A stretch of DNA of 46,468 bases from Oscillospiraceae bacterium (GTDB lineage: Bacteria; Bacillota; Clostridia; Oscillospirales; Oscillospiraceae): the NCBI GenBank assembly GCA_022779345.1, contig JALFTG010000038.1, forward strand, positions 1 through 46,468. Reading direction: 5' to 3'. Below, in pieces: positions 17,246 to 26,664 of this stretch; within the stretch, counting starts at the first letter, position 1, and every line of letters starts with the position of its first letter. Below the pieces are notes generated by a model. It saw only the letters and a list, made by a program, of their open reading frames with translations. It did no database searches and had not been told where the DNA came from. A program made the translations under genes and the position numbers.

Positions 17246-18331
17246 ATGATATTGGAACTGTCCTTATGGGTGAAGCTGATCCTGGCAGTGGCTGTGGCCT
17301 TCCTGATCAGCTTTGCCATGACGCCCATCGTCAAATCCTTTGCGGTGAAGGTGGGCGCCATTGATGTGCCCACGGAAAAACGCCGGGTCCATGACCACCC
17401 CATCCCCCGGATGGGCGGGCTGGCCATCTTCATCGGCTTTCTCCTGTCAGTGGTGCTGTTTGCCAACATCACCCGCCAGGTGCAGGGCATCCTGCTGGGC
17501 GCCATCATCATCGTGGTGGTGGGTGCCATTGACGACATCGTCTCCCTTCGGGCCACGGTGAAACTCCTGGGCCAGATCATCGCCGCGGCAGTGGCCGTCT
17601 GGCACGGGGTACTCATCGAGTTTTTCATGAATCCCATCATCTTTTCCGGCAGTGAATACATTGCCCTGGAGATTCTGTCCGTGCCCATCACGATTTTGTG
17701 GATTGTGGGTGTGACCAACGCGGTGAACCTGATCGACGGGCTGGACGGCCTGGCCTGCGGCGTGTCCATCATCGCCTCCCTGACCATGTTCGTGGTGGCC
17801 CTGCTGGTGGCCGAGGGAAATGTGGCCATCCTGCTGGCAGCCCTCATGGGGGCGTGTCTGGGCTTTCTGCCCTATAACTTCAACCCTGCCAAAATTTTCA
17901 TGGGTGACACCGGCTCTCAGCTGCTGGGCTTCGTGCTGGCCACCGCCTCCACAGTGGGGATGTTCAAGTTCTACACGGTGGTCACCTTCCTGGTACCCGT
18001 GCTGGCCCTGGCCGTGCCCCTGGTGGACACTATTTTTGCCTTCTGCCGGCGGATTCTCCACGGGCAGAGTCCCTTCACTCCCGACCGGGGGCATTTCCAC
18101 CACCGGCTGATCGATATGGGCCTGTCCCAGAAACAGGCCGTTGCCATTCTCTATTCCATCACCGCCCTGCTGGGTCTGTGCGCCGTGGTCATCGTCTCCA
18201 CGGGCAAACTGCGGATTTTCCTGCTGGCGGTAGCCATTGTGGCCGCCATTGCCGTGGGCTGGTTCATCCGCAGAACCCTGAAAGGGCATGAGTATCACCC
18301 AAAAGAGGATTCCGACAATGAAAAAACTTAA
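17246..18331 (+). CDS. Undecaprenyl-phosphate N-acetylglucosaminyl 1-phosphate transferase (TagO/WecA family)
   Basis: DVPTEKRRVHDHPIPRMGGLAIF; GAIDDIVSL; NAVNLIDGLDGLACG; FNPAKIFMGDTGSQLLGF; DRGHFHHRLIDMGLSQ. Confidence 0.95.
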   Translation: MILELSLWVKLILAVAVAFLISFAMTPIVKSFAVKVGAIDVPTEKRRVHDHPIPRMGGLAIFIGFLLSVVLFANITRQVQGILLGAIIIVVVGAIDDIVSLRATVKLLGQIIAAAVAVWHGVLIEFFMNPIIFSGSEYIALEILSVPITILWIVGVTNAVNLIDGLDGLACGVSIIASLTMFVVALLVAEGNVAILLAALMGACLGFLPYNFNPAKIFMGDTGSQLLGFVLATASTVGMFKFYTVVTFLVPVLALAVPLVDTIFAFCRRILHGQSPFTPDRGHFHHRLIDMGLSQKQAVAILYSITALLGLCAVVIVSTGKLRIFLLAVAIVAAIAVGWFIRRTLKGHEYHPKEDSDNEKT

Positions 18332-19463
18332 GGTTCTGTCCGTATTCGGCACCCGGCCGGAGGCTATCAAGATGGCGCCCCTGGTGCTGGAACTGCGGAA
18401 ACACCCGGAGATTGAAAGCCTCGTGTGCATCACCGCCCAGCATCGGGAGATGCTGGACAGCGTCATGGACTGCTTCGGTCTCACCGCCGACTTTGATCTG
18501 AATATCATGCAGCAGGGCCAGACCCTCACGGATATCACCTCCCGGGTGCTGTACGGTCTGGGCGAGCTGCTGAATCAGATCAGGCCGGACCTGATTCTCG
18601 TCCACGGGGACACCACCACGGCCTTTGCCGCCGCTCTGACAGGCTTTTATGCCCGGGTGCCGGTGGGCCATGTGGAGGCGGGCCTGCGGACCTTTGACCG
18701 GTACTCCCCTTACCCCGAAGAAATGAACCGGCAGCTGATCTGCCGCATCGCCGAGCTGCACTTCGCCCCCACCGGGAACAACGCCAAGAATCTGAACCGG
18801 GAGGGCATTTTTGACGGGGTCTATATCACCGGCAACACGGTGATCGACGCCATGAAATACACCGTCACCGGCACGGGCTTCACCTCCCCGGAGCTGAACG
18901 CCATTGATACTTCCGGCAAGCGGGTCATCGCCATGACCTGCCACCGCCGGGAAAATTACGGAGAACCCATGGAGAACATCTTCCGGGCCGTCCGGACTAT
19001 CGCCGAACGGTTTGCGGATGTGCAGTTCATCTATCCCGTCCACCCCGCCCCCGTGGTCCGGGAGACTGCCGGACGCATTCTGGGGGATGTCCCCCGGGTG
19101 TCCCTGATCTCCCCGCTGGACGCCATCGATATGCACCGGCTCATGTCCATGAGCTACATGGTCATGACCGATTCCGGCGGCATCCAGGAGGAGGCCCCCA
19201 GTCTGGGCAAACCCGTGCTTGTCCTGCGCCAGGAGACGGAACGGCCCGAGGCCGTGGCCGCCGGCACCGTGAAGCTGGCAGGCGTGGAGGAGGACAACAT
19301 CGTCCGTCTGGCCGAGGAGCTGCTGACGGACCGGAACGCCTATGACGAAATGGCCCAGGCAGTGAACCCCTACGGCGACGGCATGGCCTGCCGCCGGATC
19401 GTGGACGCCATTTTGTATCACTTCGGCCGCCGTCCCGCCCCGCCGGAGGCGTTTATGGTATGA
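18318..19463 (+). CDS. UDP-N-acetylglucosamine 2-epimerase (non-hydrolysing)
   Basis: KVLSVFGTRPEAIKMAPLV; VHGDTTTAFAAALTGFYARVPVGHVEAGLRTFDRYSPYPEEMNRQL; MTCHRRENYGEPM; MTDSGGIQEEAPSLGKPVLVLRQETERPEAV. Confidence 0.97.
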   Translation: MKKLKVLSVFGTRPEAIKMAPLVLELRKHPEIESLVCITAQHREMLDSVMDCFGLTADFDLNIMQQGQTLTDITSRVLYGLGELLNQIRPDLILVHGDTTTAFAAALTGFYARVPVGHVEAGLRTFDRYSPYPEEMNRQLICRIAELHFAPTGNNAKNLNREGIFDGVYITGNTVIDAMKYTVTGTGFTSPELNAIDTSGKRVIAMTCHRRENYGEPMENIFRAVRTIAERFADVQFIYPVHPAPVVRETAGRILGDVPRVSLISPLDAIDMHRLMSMSYMVMTDSGGIQEEAPSLGKPVLVLRQETERPEAVAAGTVKLAGVEEDNIVRLAEELLTDRNAYDEMAQAVNPYGDGMACRRIVDAILYHFGRRPAPPEAFMV

Positions 19464-20254
19464 AGCTGAAAAAGCCCACCGCTTTCATCGCGGCCATCAT
19501 CATTCTGCTGGTGGTCGTGCTGGCCTATATTTTCATCGAGCTGAATTCCGATGTGCCCACCGCCCAGGTGGTCCTGCCGGACCCGGACACGGTGGTGAGC
19601 AGCCAGCCCGGCGATGACGGGCAGGCCGCCTATGCCCAGGTGACGCCGGACACGGTCCAGTCTGTCATCGCCGCAATCCGCCGGCCGGACGGTTATACCC
19701 GCACCGTGACGGTGGAGGATTTCTGGGGCACGGACAGCACCAGTGTGTCGGATTTCACTATCCAGGTCTCCGGCACCAGTTCCAGAATTACCGCCGCCTC
19801 CGGCCGGGGGCTGAAATATATTCTGGTCACCGACGCGGGCACCTGGATCTGGTATGACGGCACCGGGGATGACGCGTTTTACGCCCCGCCCGGGGACGCC
19901 TCCGATGCGGACGCCTGGCTGCGTACGCTGACCTATGAGGACTTTCTGGAGCTTCCCCCGAAGGAGATTCTGGCCGCGGGCTACGCCGAGCACAACGGCA
20001 TCTGGTGCGTGTACGCATCCTATCCTTCTTCCCACTTCGGATACGAGACCACCCTGTGGATCTCCGTCAGTGACGGGCTGCTGTGCGCCACGGAAATCTA
20101 TGACGGGGAACAGCTCATCTACCGGATGACCGGCGGCGCGGTGGACACTGCGATCCCGGATGACAGCGTATTCACCCCGCCGGCAACTGCGAACGCCCCG
20201 GCGGACGCCTATGACGCCGGTTCCCAGACTTTTGCCCGGTCTGAGGCATTCTGA
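19460..20254 (+). CDS. Membrane-anchored extracytoplasmic protein of unknown function
   Basis: N-terminal TM (FIAAIIILLVVVLAYIFI), then a soluble beta-rich domain; ATGA overlap with the epimerase gene. Confidence 0.8.
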   Translation: MKLKKPTAFIAAIIILLVVVLAYIFIELNSDVPTAQVVLPDPDTVVSSQPGDDGQAAYAQVTPDTVQSVIAAIRRPDGYTRTVTVEDFWGTDSTSVSDFTIQVSGTSSRITAASGRGLKYILVTDAGTWIWYDGTGDDAFYAPPGDASDADAWLRTLTYEDFLELPPKEILAAGYAEHNGIWCVYASYPSSHFGYETTLWISVSDGLLCATEIYDGEQLIYRMTGGAVDTAIPDDSVFTPPATANAPADAYDAGSQTFARSEAF

Positions 20255-20554
20255 TCACATCAGGAACATGGCGCCCATGATGATCAGCATCTCCCGGTCC
20301 CCGGTCTCCCGGTAGATCAGAAACAGGATCAGGAGCAGCAGGGCGTCCTCCAGCTCAAAATCCCCGGGCAGCAGCCCGGACAACAGGGTATCCAATCCGC
20401 CGCCGGTTCCCATCGGCGGCGTTTTCTGTACCGGAGCCGGCGCCGGCTGACGGGGCGGCGGAGCGGTCTGGGCGGGCCGCTGAGCCGAACGGTGCTGGGC
20501 TGCCGGGTCCGGGACCCGGGTGACCCGGCCGGTGTTGCCCTGGTATCTATTCAT
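20255..20554 (-). CDS. Small uncharacterised protein (Pro/Gln-rich N-term, hydrophobic C-term)
   Basis: MNRYQGNTGRVTRVPDP...LLLLILFLIYRETGDREMLIIMGAMFLM; overlaps the start of the convergent-free upstream neighbour by 8 bp. Confidence 0.75.
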   Translation of the reverse strand: MNRYQGNTGRVTRVPDPAAQHRSAQRPAQTAPPPRQPAPAPVQKTPPMGTGGGLDTLLSGLLPGDFELEDALLLLILFLIYRETGDREMLIIMGAMFLM

Positions 20555-20903
20555 GCTTCTCCCCTCCCAGCGCGCCGAAGGCCAGCTCCGCCATCTTTTC
20601 CATTCTGGCCAGTTTCATGGCCCGGTCCAATTTGTCCCGGCGTTTTTCCGCCAGGAACGGCTTCAACGCCTCCAGCAGCGCCAGCTTCTCATCATTTTTC
20701 TGCCCGGCGCCAGAGAGCAGCCGGGTCATGTTCCGGAGCATCCCCGGGTCCAGCCCGTCAAGGGACGGGACGGATGGGGCCGGCGCCGGAGGCGCTGGTT
20801 CGCTGTCCCCGCCGCCCATGAGATGCTTCGCCATGTCCGCAATTTTTCCCAGCTGTTCCGGGTCGTTCAGGATGCTGTTCAGCCGATCCTCAAATTCGCT
20901 CAT
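20547..20903 (-). CDS. Small uncharacterised helical protein
   Basis: MSEFEDRLNSILNDPEQLGKIADMAKHLMGG...ALKPFLAEKRRDKLDRAMKLARMEKMAELAFGALGG. Confidence 0.8.
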   Translation of the reverse strand: MSEFEDRLNSILNDPEQLGKIADMAKHLMGGGDSEPAPPAPAPSVPSLDGLDPGMLRNMTRLLSGAGQKNDEKLALLEALKPFLAEKRRDKLDRAMKLARMEKMAELAFGALGGEKHE

Positions 20904-20931
20904 CCGCCCCACCCCCTTTTCCGATCCCGGT

Positions 20932-21174
20932 CTACTCCTTCATGGCCTTTTGCAGCTGCTCTGCCAGTCGCTTGCCCTCGCCGGTGCTGAGCACCTCCAG
21001 CAGAATGCCCCGGAGGGCCTCGGCGTCGCCACTTTTTGCCGCCTGCTCCACCTTTTTCGCGTCCAGCTTCTCCGCCAGACGCTGACCGTCGGCAGAATCG
21101 GCGATCTGCCGGATGGCATCGGCCTTACCGGACTCCACCAGCTTCCGCTCCACGCTCTCAAAGTTTTTCATCAT
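20932..21174 (-). CDS. Small uncharacterised helical protein
   Basis: MMKNFESVERKLVESGKADAIRQIADSADGQRLAEKLDAKKVEQAAKSGDAEALRGILLEVLSTGEGKRLAEQLQKAMKE. Start placed at 21174 (GGTGGAG RBS), not 21726 as in the ORF track. Confidence 0.75.
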   Translation of the reverse strand: MMKNFESVERKLVESGKADAIRQIADSADGQRLAEKLDAKKVEQAAKSGDAEALRGILLEVLSTGEGKRLAEQLQKAMKE

Positions 21175-21252
21175 GCGCTCCACCCCCGTTTCGCAAATCA
21201 CAGTACAGTTTATGCGCCCCCGGGCGTAAAGTGACAGGAAAGAAGGATTTCC

Positions 21253-21720
21253 ATGAAGATCGCCGTTTTTTCGGACACCCACAAACACATTGGAGACGCC
21301 GCCCGGGTCATTGACCGGGAACAGCCGGACCTGGTCATCCATCTGGGAGACCACATCCGGGACGCCTACGCCCTGGCCGGGCAGTTCCCCCATACCCCCA
21401 TGGAGTGCGTCCCCGGCAACTGCGACTACGCCCCGGCGGAGCCGGAGACGAAACTGCTGACATTGTGCGGCGTGCGCGTCATGATCACCCACGGACACAA
21501 CTACCGGGTGAAATACGAGATGGATTCCCTGCTGAACGCGGCGTACTTTCAGGGGGCGGACATGGTGCTGTTCGGCCACACCCACCGGCCCGTGAACGAC
21601 CGGGTGGAGGGCCTGTATGTGGTGAACCCCGGCACTGCCGGGATGGGGTCCTCCCCCACCTGGGCGCTGATCGAGCTGGAACCGGGGAAGGTCAAAAATG
21701 TGAGCATCTTGAAGGTATAA
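21253..21720 (+). CDS. YfcE/MJ0936-family metallophosphoesterase
   Basis: MKIAVFSDTHKHIGD; HLGDHIRDA; VPGNCDY; MITHGHNYRVK; DMVLFGHTHRPVNDRVEGLYVVNPGTAG. Confidence 0.95.
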   Translation: MKIAVFSDTHKHIGDAARVIDREQPDLVIHLGDHIRDAYALAGQFPHTPMECVPGNCDYAPAEPETKLLTLCGVRVMITHGHNYRVKYEMDSLLNAAYFQGADMVLFGHTHRPVNDRVEGLYVVNPGTAGMGSSPTWALIELEPGKVKNVSILKV

Positions 21721-21724
21721 ACGC

Positions 21725-21767
21725 AAAAACCGCCTCTGCGACCGGATGATCGCAGAGGCGGTTTTTT
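21725..21767. terminator. Bidirectional terminator between convergent genes
   Basis: AAAAACCGCCTCTGCGA ccggatga TCGCAGAGGCGGTTTTTT. Confidence 0.9.
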
Positions 21768-21768
21768 G

Positions 21769-22389
21769 TTAATCTTCCAGGAATTTGGGCCGGTCGGCCT
21801 GTTCCGGGGTGTGGGCGGAGGCCGGTTCCGGCTCCGGAGCATCCGGCGTCTCGCCGGGGGGCACATCCGGGTCCGGTGTGGTGGTCCCTTCCGTCGGGGA
21901 ATGGATGAAGGACACATACACCGAGTGGCTGGCCTGCACATCCACCAGCGTCAGGCTGTCCGTCACATTCACCAGGTTTCCGTCCACGGCAACGCTCTCC
22001 ACCACATACCCCTCGTCGGGCAGAATCATGATGGTCATACTGCCGCCCTTCACCACCGTGGACATCCCGGCAGGCGAGGCAGTGCCGCCCTTGCCGAAGG
22101 TCACGGTGACGGTGTAGACCTGCTCCTCTTCGGGGAGGGTCATCTCCGGCACCTGGGCGGTGTCGTCAAAATCCGGACTGGGCGTGGGCGCAGGGGTGTC
22201 CGCCGCCGGGGGCGGTGTCGCCGTGTCCGTCACAGGGGCGGAGGCGGCAGCATCGTCTTCCGGCTGACGGGCTGATTCCCGGACAGGGATGATCCCCGTC
22301 ATGATCCCGACTACCACTGCCAGGATCGCCACCAGCAGCACCGCACCCAGAATATACGCAGTGGTCTTTCCGCCGGACCGATGTTCCAT
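21769..22389 (-). CDS. Membrane-anchored protein with a bacterial-repeat-like beta domain
   Basis: TM AYILGAVLLVAILAVVVGIMTG; Pro/Thr/Ala linker; VTVTFGKGGTASPAGMSTVVKGGSMTIMILPDEGYVVESVAVDG resembles InlB-B/Flg_new-type repeats. Confidence 0.75.
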   Translation of the reverse strand: MEHRSGGKTTAYILGAVLLVAILAVVVGIMTGIIPVRESARQPEDDAAASAPVTDTATPPPAADTPAPTPSPDFDDTAQVPEMTLPEEEQVYTVTVTFGKGGTASPAGMSTVVKGGSMTIMILPDEGYVVESVAVDGNLVNVTDSLTLVDVQASHSVYVSFIHSPTEGTTTPDPDVPPGETPDAPEPEPASAHTPEQADRPKFLED

Positions 22390-22448
22390 ACTTCCGCCTC
22401 CTTTTCATTCTGATTTGATGCTTCCTATTATACAACAGACGAAAGGGT

Positions 22449-22476
22449 TTGTAAAATGTTTCATCTGTGATATAAT
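22449..22476 (+). promoter_or_regulatory. Sigma-A promoter for the FabG-like gene
   Basis: TTGTAA - 16 - TATAAT. Confidence 0.65.
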
Positions 22477-22517
22477 GGCCTCAAATCTTAAGAATTCGTT
22501 AATTTCCGGAGGAAACT

Positions 22518-23225
22518 ATGAAAAAACGCGCATTGGTCACCGGGGCCTCCCGGGGCATCGGCGCCGCCACGGCCAGAGCACTGGCCGCCGACGGCTGGGA
22601 AGTGAATCTGAACTATTTTCAGTCCGAGGCACAGGCCCTGGCACTGGCGGAAGAACTGGGCTGCCGGGCATTCCGGGCGGATGTGGCTGACCCGGCGCAG
22701 GTCCGGGCCATGTTCCAGGCCATGGGTCCGGTGGAACTGCTGGTGAACAACGCAGGCATCGCCCACGACGGGCTGATCACCGATATCACGGAAGAAGAAT
22801 GGCACCGGCTGTTCGATGTGAATGTGGGGGGCGTGTTCAACTGCGTCCGGTGCGCCCTGCCCCACATGATCCACGAGAAGCACGGCATCATCATCAACAC
22901 CTCCTCTGTCCTGGCCCGGTACGGCGGCTCCTGTGAGGCGGCATATACCGCCACGAAAAGCGCCGTGGAGGGGCTGACCCGGTCCCTGGCCCGGGAACTG
23001 GGGCCCTCCGGCATCCGGGTGAACGCCGTGGCCCCCGGGGTCATTGAGACGGATATGCTGGCCTGCTTCACCCGGGAGGAGCTGGATGATATGGCGGACA
23101 AAGCCCCCATTGAGCGCAACGGCGTCCCGGAGGATGTGGCCCGGGTGACAGCCCTGCTGGCCTCCGATGCCTGCGCCTTCGTCACCGGCGCCATCATCCC
23201 CGTGGACGGCGGCAACCGGCTGTAA
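22518..23225 (+). CDS. SDR-family 3-oxoacyl-ACP reductase-like protein (FabG / EF-P 5-aminopentanone reductase-like)
   Basis: KRALVTGASRGIGAATARALAADG; LVNNAGIAHDGLITDITEEEWHRLFDVNVGG; YGGSCEAAYTATKSAVEGLTRSLAREL. Confidence 0.9.
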   Translation: MKKRALVTGASRGIGAATARALAADGWEVNLNYFQSEAQALALAEELGCRAFRADVADPAQVRAMFQAMGPVELLVNNAGIAHDGLITDITEEEWHRLFDVNVGGVFNCVRCALPHMIHEKHGIIINTSSVLARYGGSCEAAYTATKSAVEGLTRSLARELGPSGIRVNAVAPGVIETDMLACFTREELDDMADKAPIERNGVPEDVARVTALLASDACAFVTGAIIPVDGGNRL

Positions 23226-23236
23226 ACACACTGAAG

Positions 23237-23270
23237 ACACCCCCGCGCAGCGATCACTGCGCGGGGGTGT
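23237..23270. terminator. Bidirectional terminator between fabG-like gene and kdpE
   Basis: ACACCCCCGCGCAG cgatca CTGCGCGGGGGTGT. Confidence 0.8.
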
Positions 23271-23273
23271 TCC

Positions 23274-23975
23274 CTATTCCACTTTCAGCATCCGGTAGCC
23301 CACGCCGATATGGGTCTGGATATACTGCGGAGAGTCCGGGGTAGGTTCCAGTTTTTTCCGGAGGGTGGCCATGAATACCCGCAGGGAGGCAACATCGTTG
23401 TCCCAGCTCCGGCCCCAGATGTTCTGGGTCAGATAAGTGTGGGTGAGTACCTTGCCCACATTTCTGGACAGCAGGCACAGCAGCTTGTACTCAATGGGGG
23501 TCAGGTGCAGTTCCTGTCCGTCCAGCCAGGCGCAGCCGCCGGCATAGTCCACCCGGAGTTTTCCGTTGACAAACACAGATGAAGATGCGACGCTTTCGGT
23601 GTTCATATAGGACAGGCGCCGCTGGGTGGCCCGGAGCCGGGCAAGCAGCTCCTCCACAGAAAAGGGTTTGGTCAGATAGTCATCCGCACCGGCATCCAGC
23701 GCTTCGATCTTGTCCGTATCCTCGCTGCGGGCGCTGATGACAATGATGGGGAGATTGGACCAGGTGCGGATCTTGCGGATGATCTCCACGCCGTCCATAT
23801 CCGGCAGTCCCAGATCCAGCAGCACAATCTCCGGATTGTGAGAGGATGCCTCCAGCAGCGCCGTTTCCCCGTTGGCCGCCACCAGATACCGGTAATCATT
23901 GGTCCGAAGGGTGGTGGTGATCAGATTCCGTACCGGGGGATCGTCCTCCACCACCAGAATCAAGGGCTTATTCAT
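23274..23975 (-). CDS. kdpE: Response regulator KdpE
   Basis: ILVVEDDPPVRNLITTTLRTNDYRYLVAANGETALLEASSHNPEIVLLDLGLPDMDGVEIIRKIR; winged helix; 8-bp overlap with kdpD. Confidence 0.95.
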   Translation of the reverse strand: MNKPLILVVEDDPPVRNLITTTLRTNDYRYLVAANGETALLEASSHNPEIVLLDLGLPDMDGVEIIRKIRTWSNLPIIVISARSEDTDKIEALDAGADDYLTKPFSVEELLARLRATQRRLSYMNTESVASSSVFVNGKLRVDYAGGCAWLDGQELHLTPIEYKLLCLLSRNVGKVLTHTYLTQNIWGRSWDNDVASLRVFMATLRKKLEPTPDSPQYIQTHIGVGYRMLKVE

Positions 23976-26664
23976 GCAGTTCTACCTCCCCTGCCGGTAA
24001 TGTAAATGTGAATACGGTTCCATGGGGCACATTGTCAGACACTGTGATTGTCCCGCCATGGGCGGTGACGATGGACCGGCACAGGGACAGCCCCAGTCCC
24101 AGACTCCGGCGGCTGTCCGCCACCTGATTGGCCCCGCTGTAAAACATATCAAACACCCGCTCCTTCTGCTCGTCCGGGATCCCCGGCCCGTCATCGGACA
24201 CGGACACCGTCACCCAATGGTCCCGCTGCTCCGTATGAACGGCAATGACGGACCCGGGCGGGGTGTATTTGATGGCATTGTCCACCAGATTGATCACAAC
24301 CTGAACGATCAGTTTGGCATCAATCTGGGCCAGAATAAATTCCTGTCCGCTGGTCACCCGGATGATGTGTTCGGAGCACTTCCGGTCCACATGGCGCAAT
24401 GCCTCTGTGATGACCTCATCCATCAGTTCCGCGGACCGGTTCAGCTTCACCTGTCCCCCTTCCAGCCGGGTGACTGCCAGCAGATTTTCCACCAGGTTGA
24501 TCAGCCACATGGAGTCGTCATAGATGTCCTGGAAAATCCGCTCCCGGGTCTCCCGGTCCAGCTTTTCATCGCTGGCCAGAAGGGTACTGGCATTGCCGGA
24601 GATAGAGGTCAGCGGTGTGCGCAGATCGTGGGAGATGGCCCGCAGGAGATTAGACCGGAGCTGCTCATTTTTTGCCAGAATGGCCGCCTCTTCCTTTTCC
24701 CGGGCGTTGCGGATGTTCTCCATGGCCAAAGCGCACTCCCCCAAGATGGATAGCACCACACTGGTCTCAAAGGCATCCAGCGGCCGGTCCCCGATTTCGA
24801 TTCCCACCACGCCGTAAACCTGCTGATTCACCCGGATGGCCAGATACAGGCACCGGGCGCCAGACAGTGTGTCCGTGGTGGCACCGGCGTGCTTATTATT
24901 GTGCAGGACCCAGTCCGCCACCGTCTTCTCATATTCCGAAACAAGTTCGGTATACCCGCTGTCTTCTGTGCGGCAGACCTCCGGTTCCGCCAGATCATTC
25001 CCATTCAGGGGATAGAGCACCAGATCCCGGTGGAGCAGCTTCATGAGCTGTTCCGCCGCTGTGGACAGCATGGATGACTCATCCTGAGCCTTCTGCATGA
25101 GCTGGTTGGTTTCAAACAGGATTTTTGTCCGGGCCGCCGCCTGGGCGGACTGCCGGGCATTGTTCTTCAGCCGGGCTGCCAGGGAACCGGTGAGAAATGC
25201 GGAAAGAAACATAATGGCAAAAGTCGCCAGATAGCCCGGATCATAAAAATGAAAAGTGAACCGCGGCACCGTAAAGAAGAAATTGAACACCAGCACGCTG
25301 ACGACTGATGCCAGCAGGCTGCAGATCCGGTTGGTGGTGATCACGGACACCACCACCGCCCCCAGAATATACACCGTGATAATATTTGCCTCGGTGAATC
25401 CCATCCAGTAAAACAGGAACCCCACCAGAGTGGCCAGCAGAAGCACCAGTATCGTTTTCCCCACATCCCGCACGGGCATGGCATCCATCAGCGGGCGGCG
25501 GCGCTTTTCATAGCTGCTCCGTTCCGCATGGGCGTCCGGGATAATATGAATGTCCAGATTCGGTGCCATGGCAATCAGCTGTTCTGTCAGGGTGGGCTTG
25601 CTGAAAATGCTTTGTCTGGCGGCGGTGCTGCGGCCAATGACGATTCTCGATACGCCGGACAGCCGGGCAAATTCCGCAATCTGATAGGGCACATCGTCCC
25701 CGTAGGTGGTTTCCACCGTGGCTCCCAGTTGCCGTGCCAGATGGGTGTTTTCCCGCAGCCGTTTTTTGTCCTCATCCCGCATTGCCGGGAAATCCGGTGT
25801 CTCCACAAACAGAGCTGTCAGCGTTCCGCGGAACGCCTGGGCCATCCGGGCGGCGGTACGGATAATTTTAGCATTGGAGGGAGAAGACGACAGACAAACC
25901 AGAATATGCTCATCCGTGTGATACGACCCTCCGGTGCGGATACGGCCGTTTTCCGTCAGCCGGTTCACCCGGTCGGCGCACCGGCGCAGGGCAATCTCCC
26001 GCAGTGCCGTCAGATTTTCCAGCGAGAAAAAATTCGCCATTGCTCTGGCGGCCTGTTCTCCCGGATAGACATCCCCGCCCGCCAGCCGGTCCAGCAGTTC
26101 CTTCGGCTCGATATCCACCAGCTCCACCTGATCTGCTCCGTCAAATACCGAGTCCGGAATCCGCTCCCGGACCGGCACGCCGGTGATGGACGCCACCGTG
26201 TCGTTCAGACTCTCAATGTGCTGGACATTCACCGTGGTGTATACATCAATCCCAGCCCGGAGCAGTTCCTGCACATCCTGATACCGTTTCACATGGCGGC
26301 AGCCCGGAGCATTGGTGTGCGCCAGTTCATCCACCAGAATCAGTCCGGGCCGCCGGGTCAGGGCCGCATCCAGATCAAATTCCCGGAGCGTGATGTCTCC
26401 ATGACGCACCTGTTTCACCGGGAGCTGCTCCAGTCCCTGTACCAGCGCCATGGTCCGGGGCCGGGCATGGGGCTCGATGTATCCGGCAACCACATCCACG
26501 CCCCGCTCCACTGCCTGATGGGCCGCCTGCAGCATGGCATAGGTTTTGCCCACGCCGGCAGCGTAACCAAAGAAGATTTTCAGTTTTCCCGGGCGGGCAT
26601 CCCTGTCCGTCTCCTCCCGGATCGCCTGCAGCAGCTGGTCCGGATCCTGTCTTGGCAGCTCCAT
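23968..26664 (-). CDS. kdpD: Sensor histidine kinase KdpD
   Basis: KdpD N-domain PGKLKIFFGYAAGVGKTYAMLQAAHQAVERGVDVVAGYIEPHARP; USP-like segment; four TMs; HisKA LLRAISHDLRTPLTSISGNASTLL. Start MELPRQDPDQLLQAIREE at 26664 preferred. Confidence 0.95.
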   Translation of the reverse strand: MELPRQDPDQLLQAIREETDRDARPGKLKIFFGYAAGVGKTYAMLQAAHQAVERGVDVVAGYIEPHARPRTMALVQGLEQLPVKQVRHGDITLREFDLDAALTRRPGLILVDELAHTNAPGCRHVKRYQDVQELLRAGIDVYTTVNVQHIESLNDTVASITGVPVRERIPDSVFDGADQVELVDIEPKELLDRLAGGDVYPGEQAARAMANFFSLENLTALREIALRRCADRVNRLTENGRIRTGGSYHTDEHILVCLSSSPSNAKIIRTAARMAQAFRGTLTALFVETPDFPAMRDEDKKRLRENTHLARQLGATVETTYGDDVPYQIAEFARLSGVSRIVIGRSTAARQSIFSKPTLTEQLIAMAPNLDIHIIPDAHAERSSYEKRRRPLMDAMPVRDVGKTILVLLLATLVGFLFYWMGFTEANIITVYILGAVVVSVITTNRICSLLASVVSVLVFNFFFTVPRFTFHFYDPGYLATFAIMFLSAFLTGSLAARLKNNARQSAQAAARTKILFETNQLMQKAQDESSMLSTAAEQLMKLLHRDLVLYPLNGNDLAEPEVCRTEDSGYTELVSEYEKTVADWVLHNNKHAGATTDTLSGARCLYLAIRVNQQVYGVVGIEIGDRPLDAFETSVVLSILGECALAMENIRNAREKEEAAILAKNEQLRSNLLRAISHDLRTPLTSISGNASTLLASDEKLDRETRERIFQDIYDDSMWLINLVENLLAVTRLEGGQVKLNRSAELMDEVITEALRHVDRKCSEHIIRVTSGQEFILAQIDAKLIVQVVINLVDNAIKYTPPGSVIAVHTEQRDHWVTVSVSDDGPGIPDEQKERVFDMFYSGANQVADSRRSLGLGLSLCRSIVTAHGGTITVSDNVPHGTVFTFTLPAGEVELHE

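Noticed and set aside
20932-21726. 264-aa minus-strand ORF including the region antisense to the phosphoesterase
   Set aside because: The upstream part is antisense to the YfcE-type gene. Only the last 80 codons, starting at 21174 with an RBS, look real.
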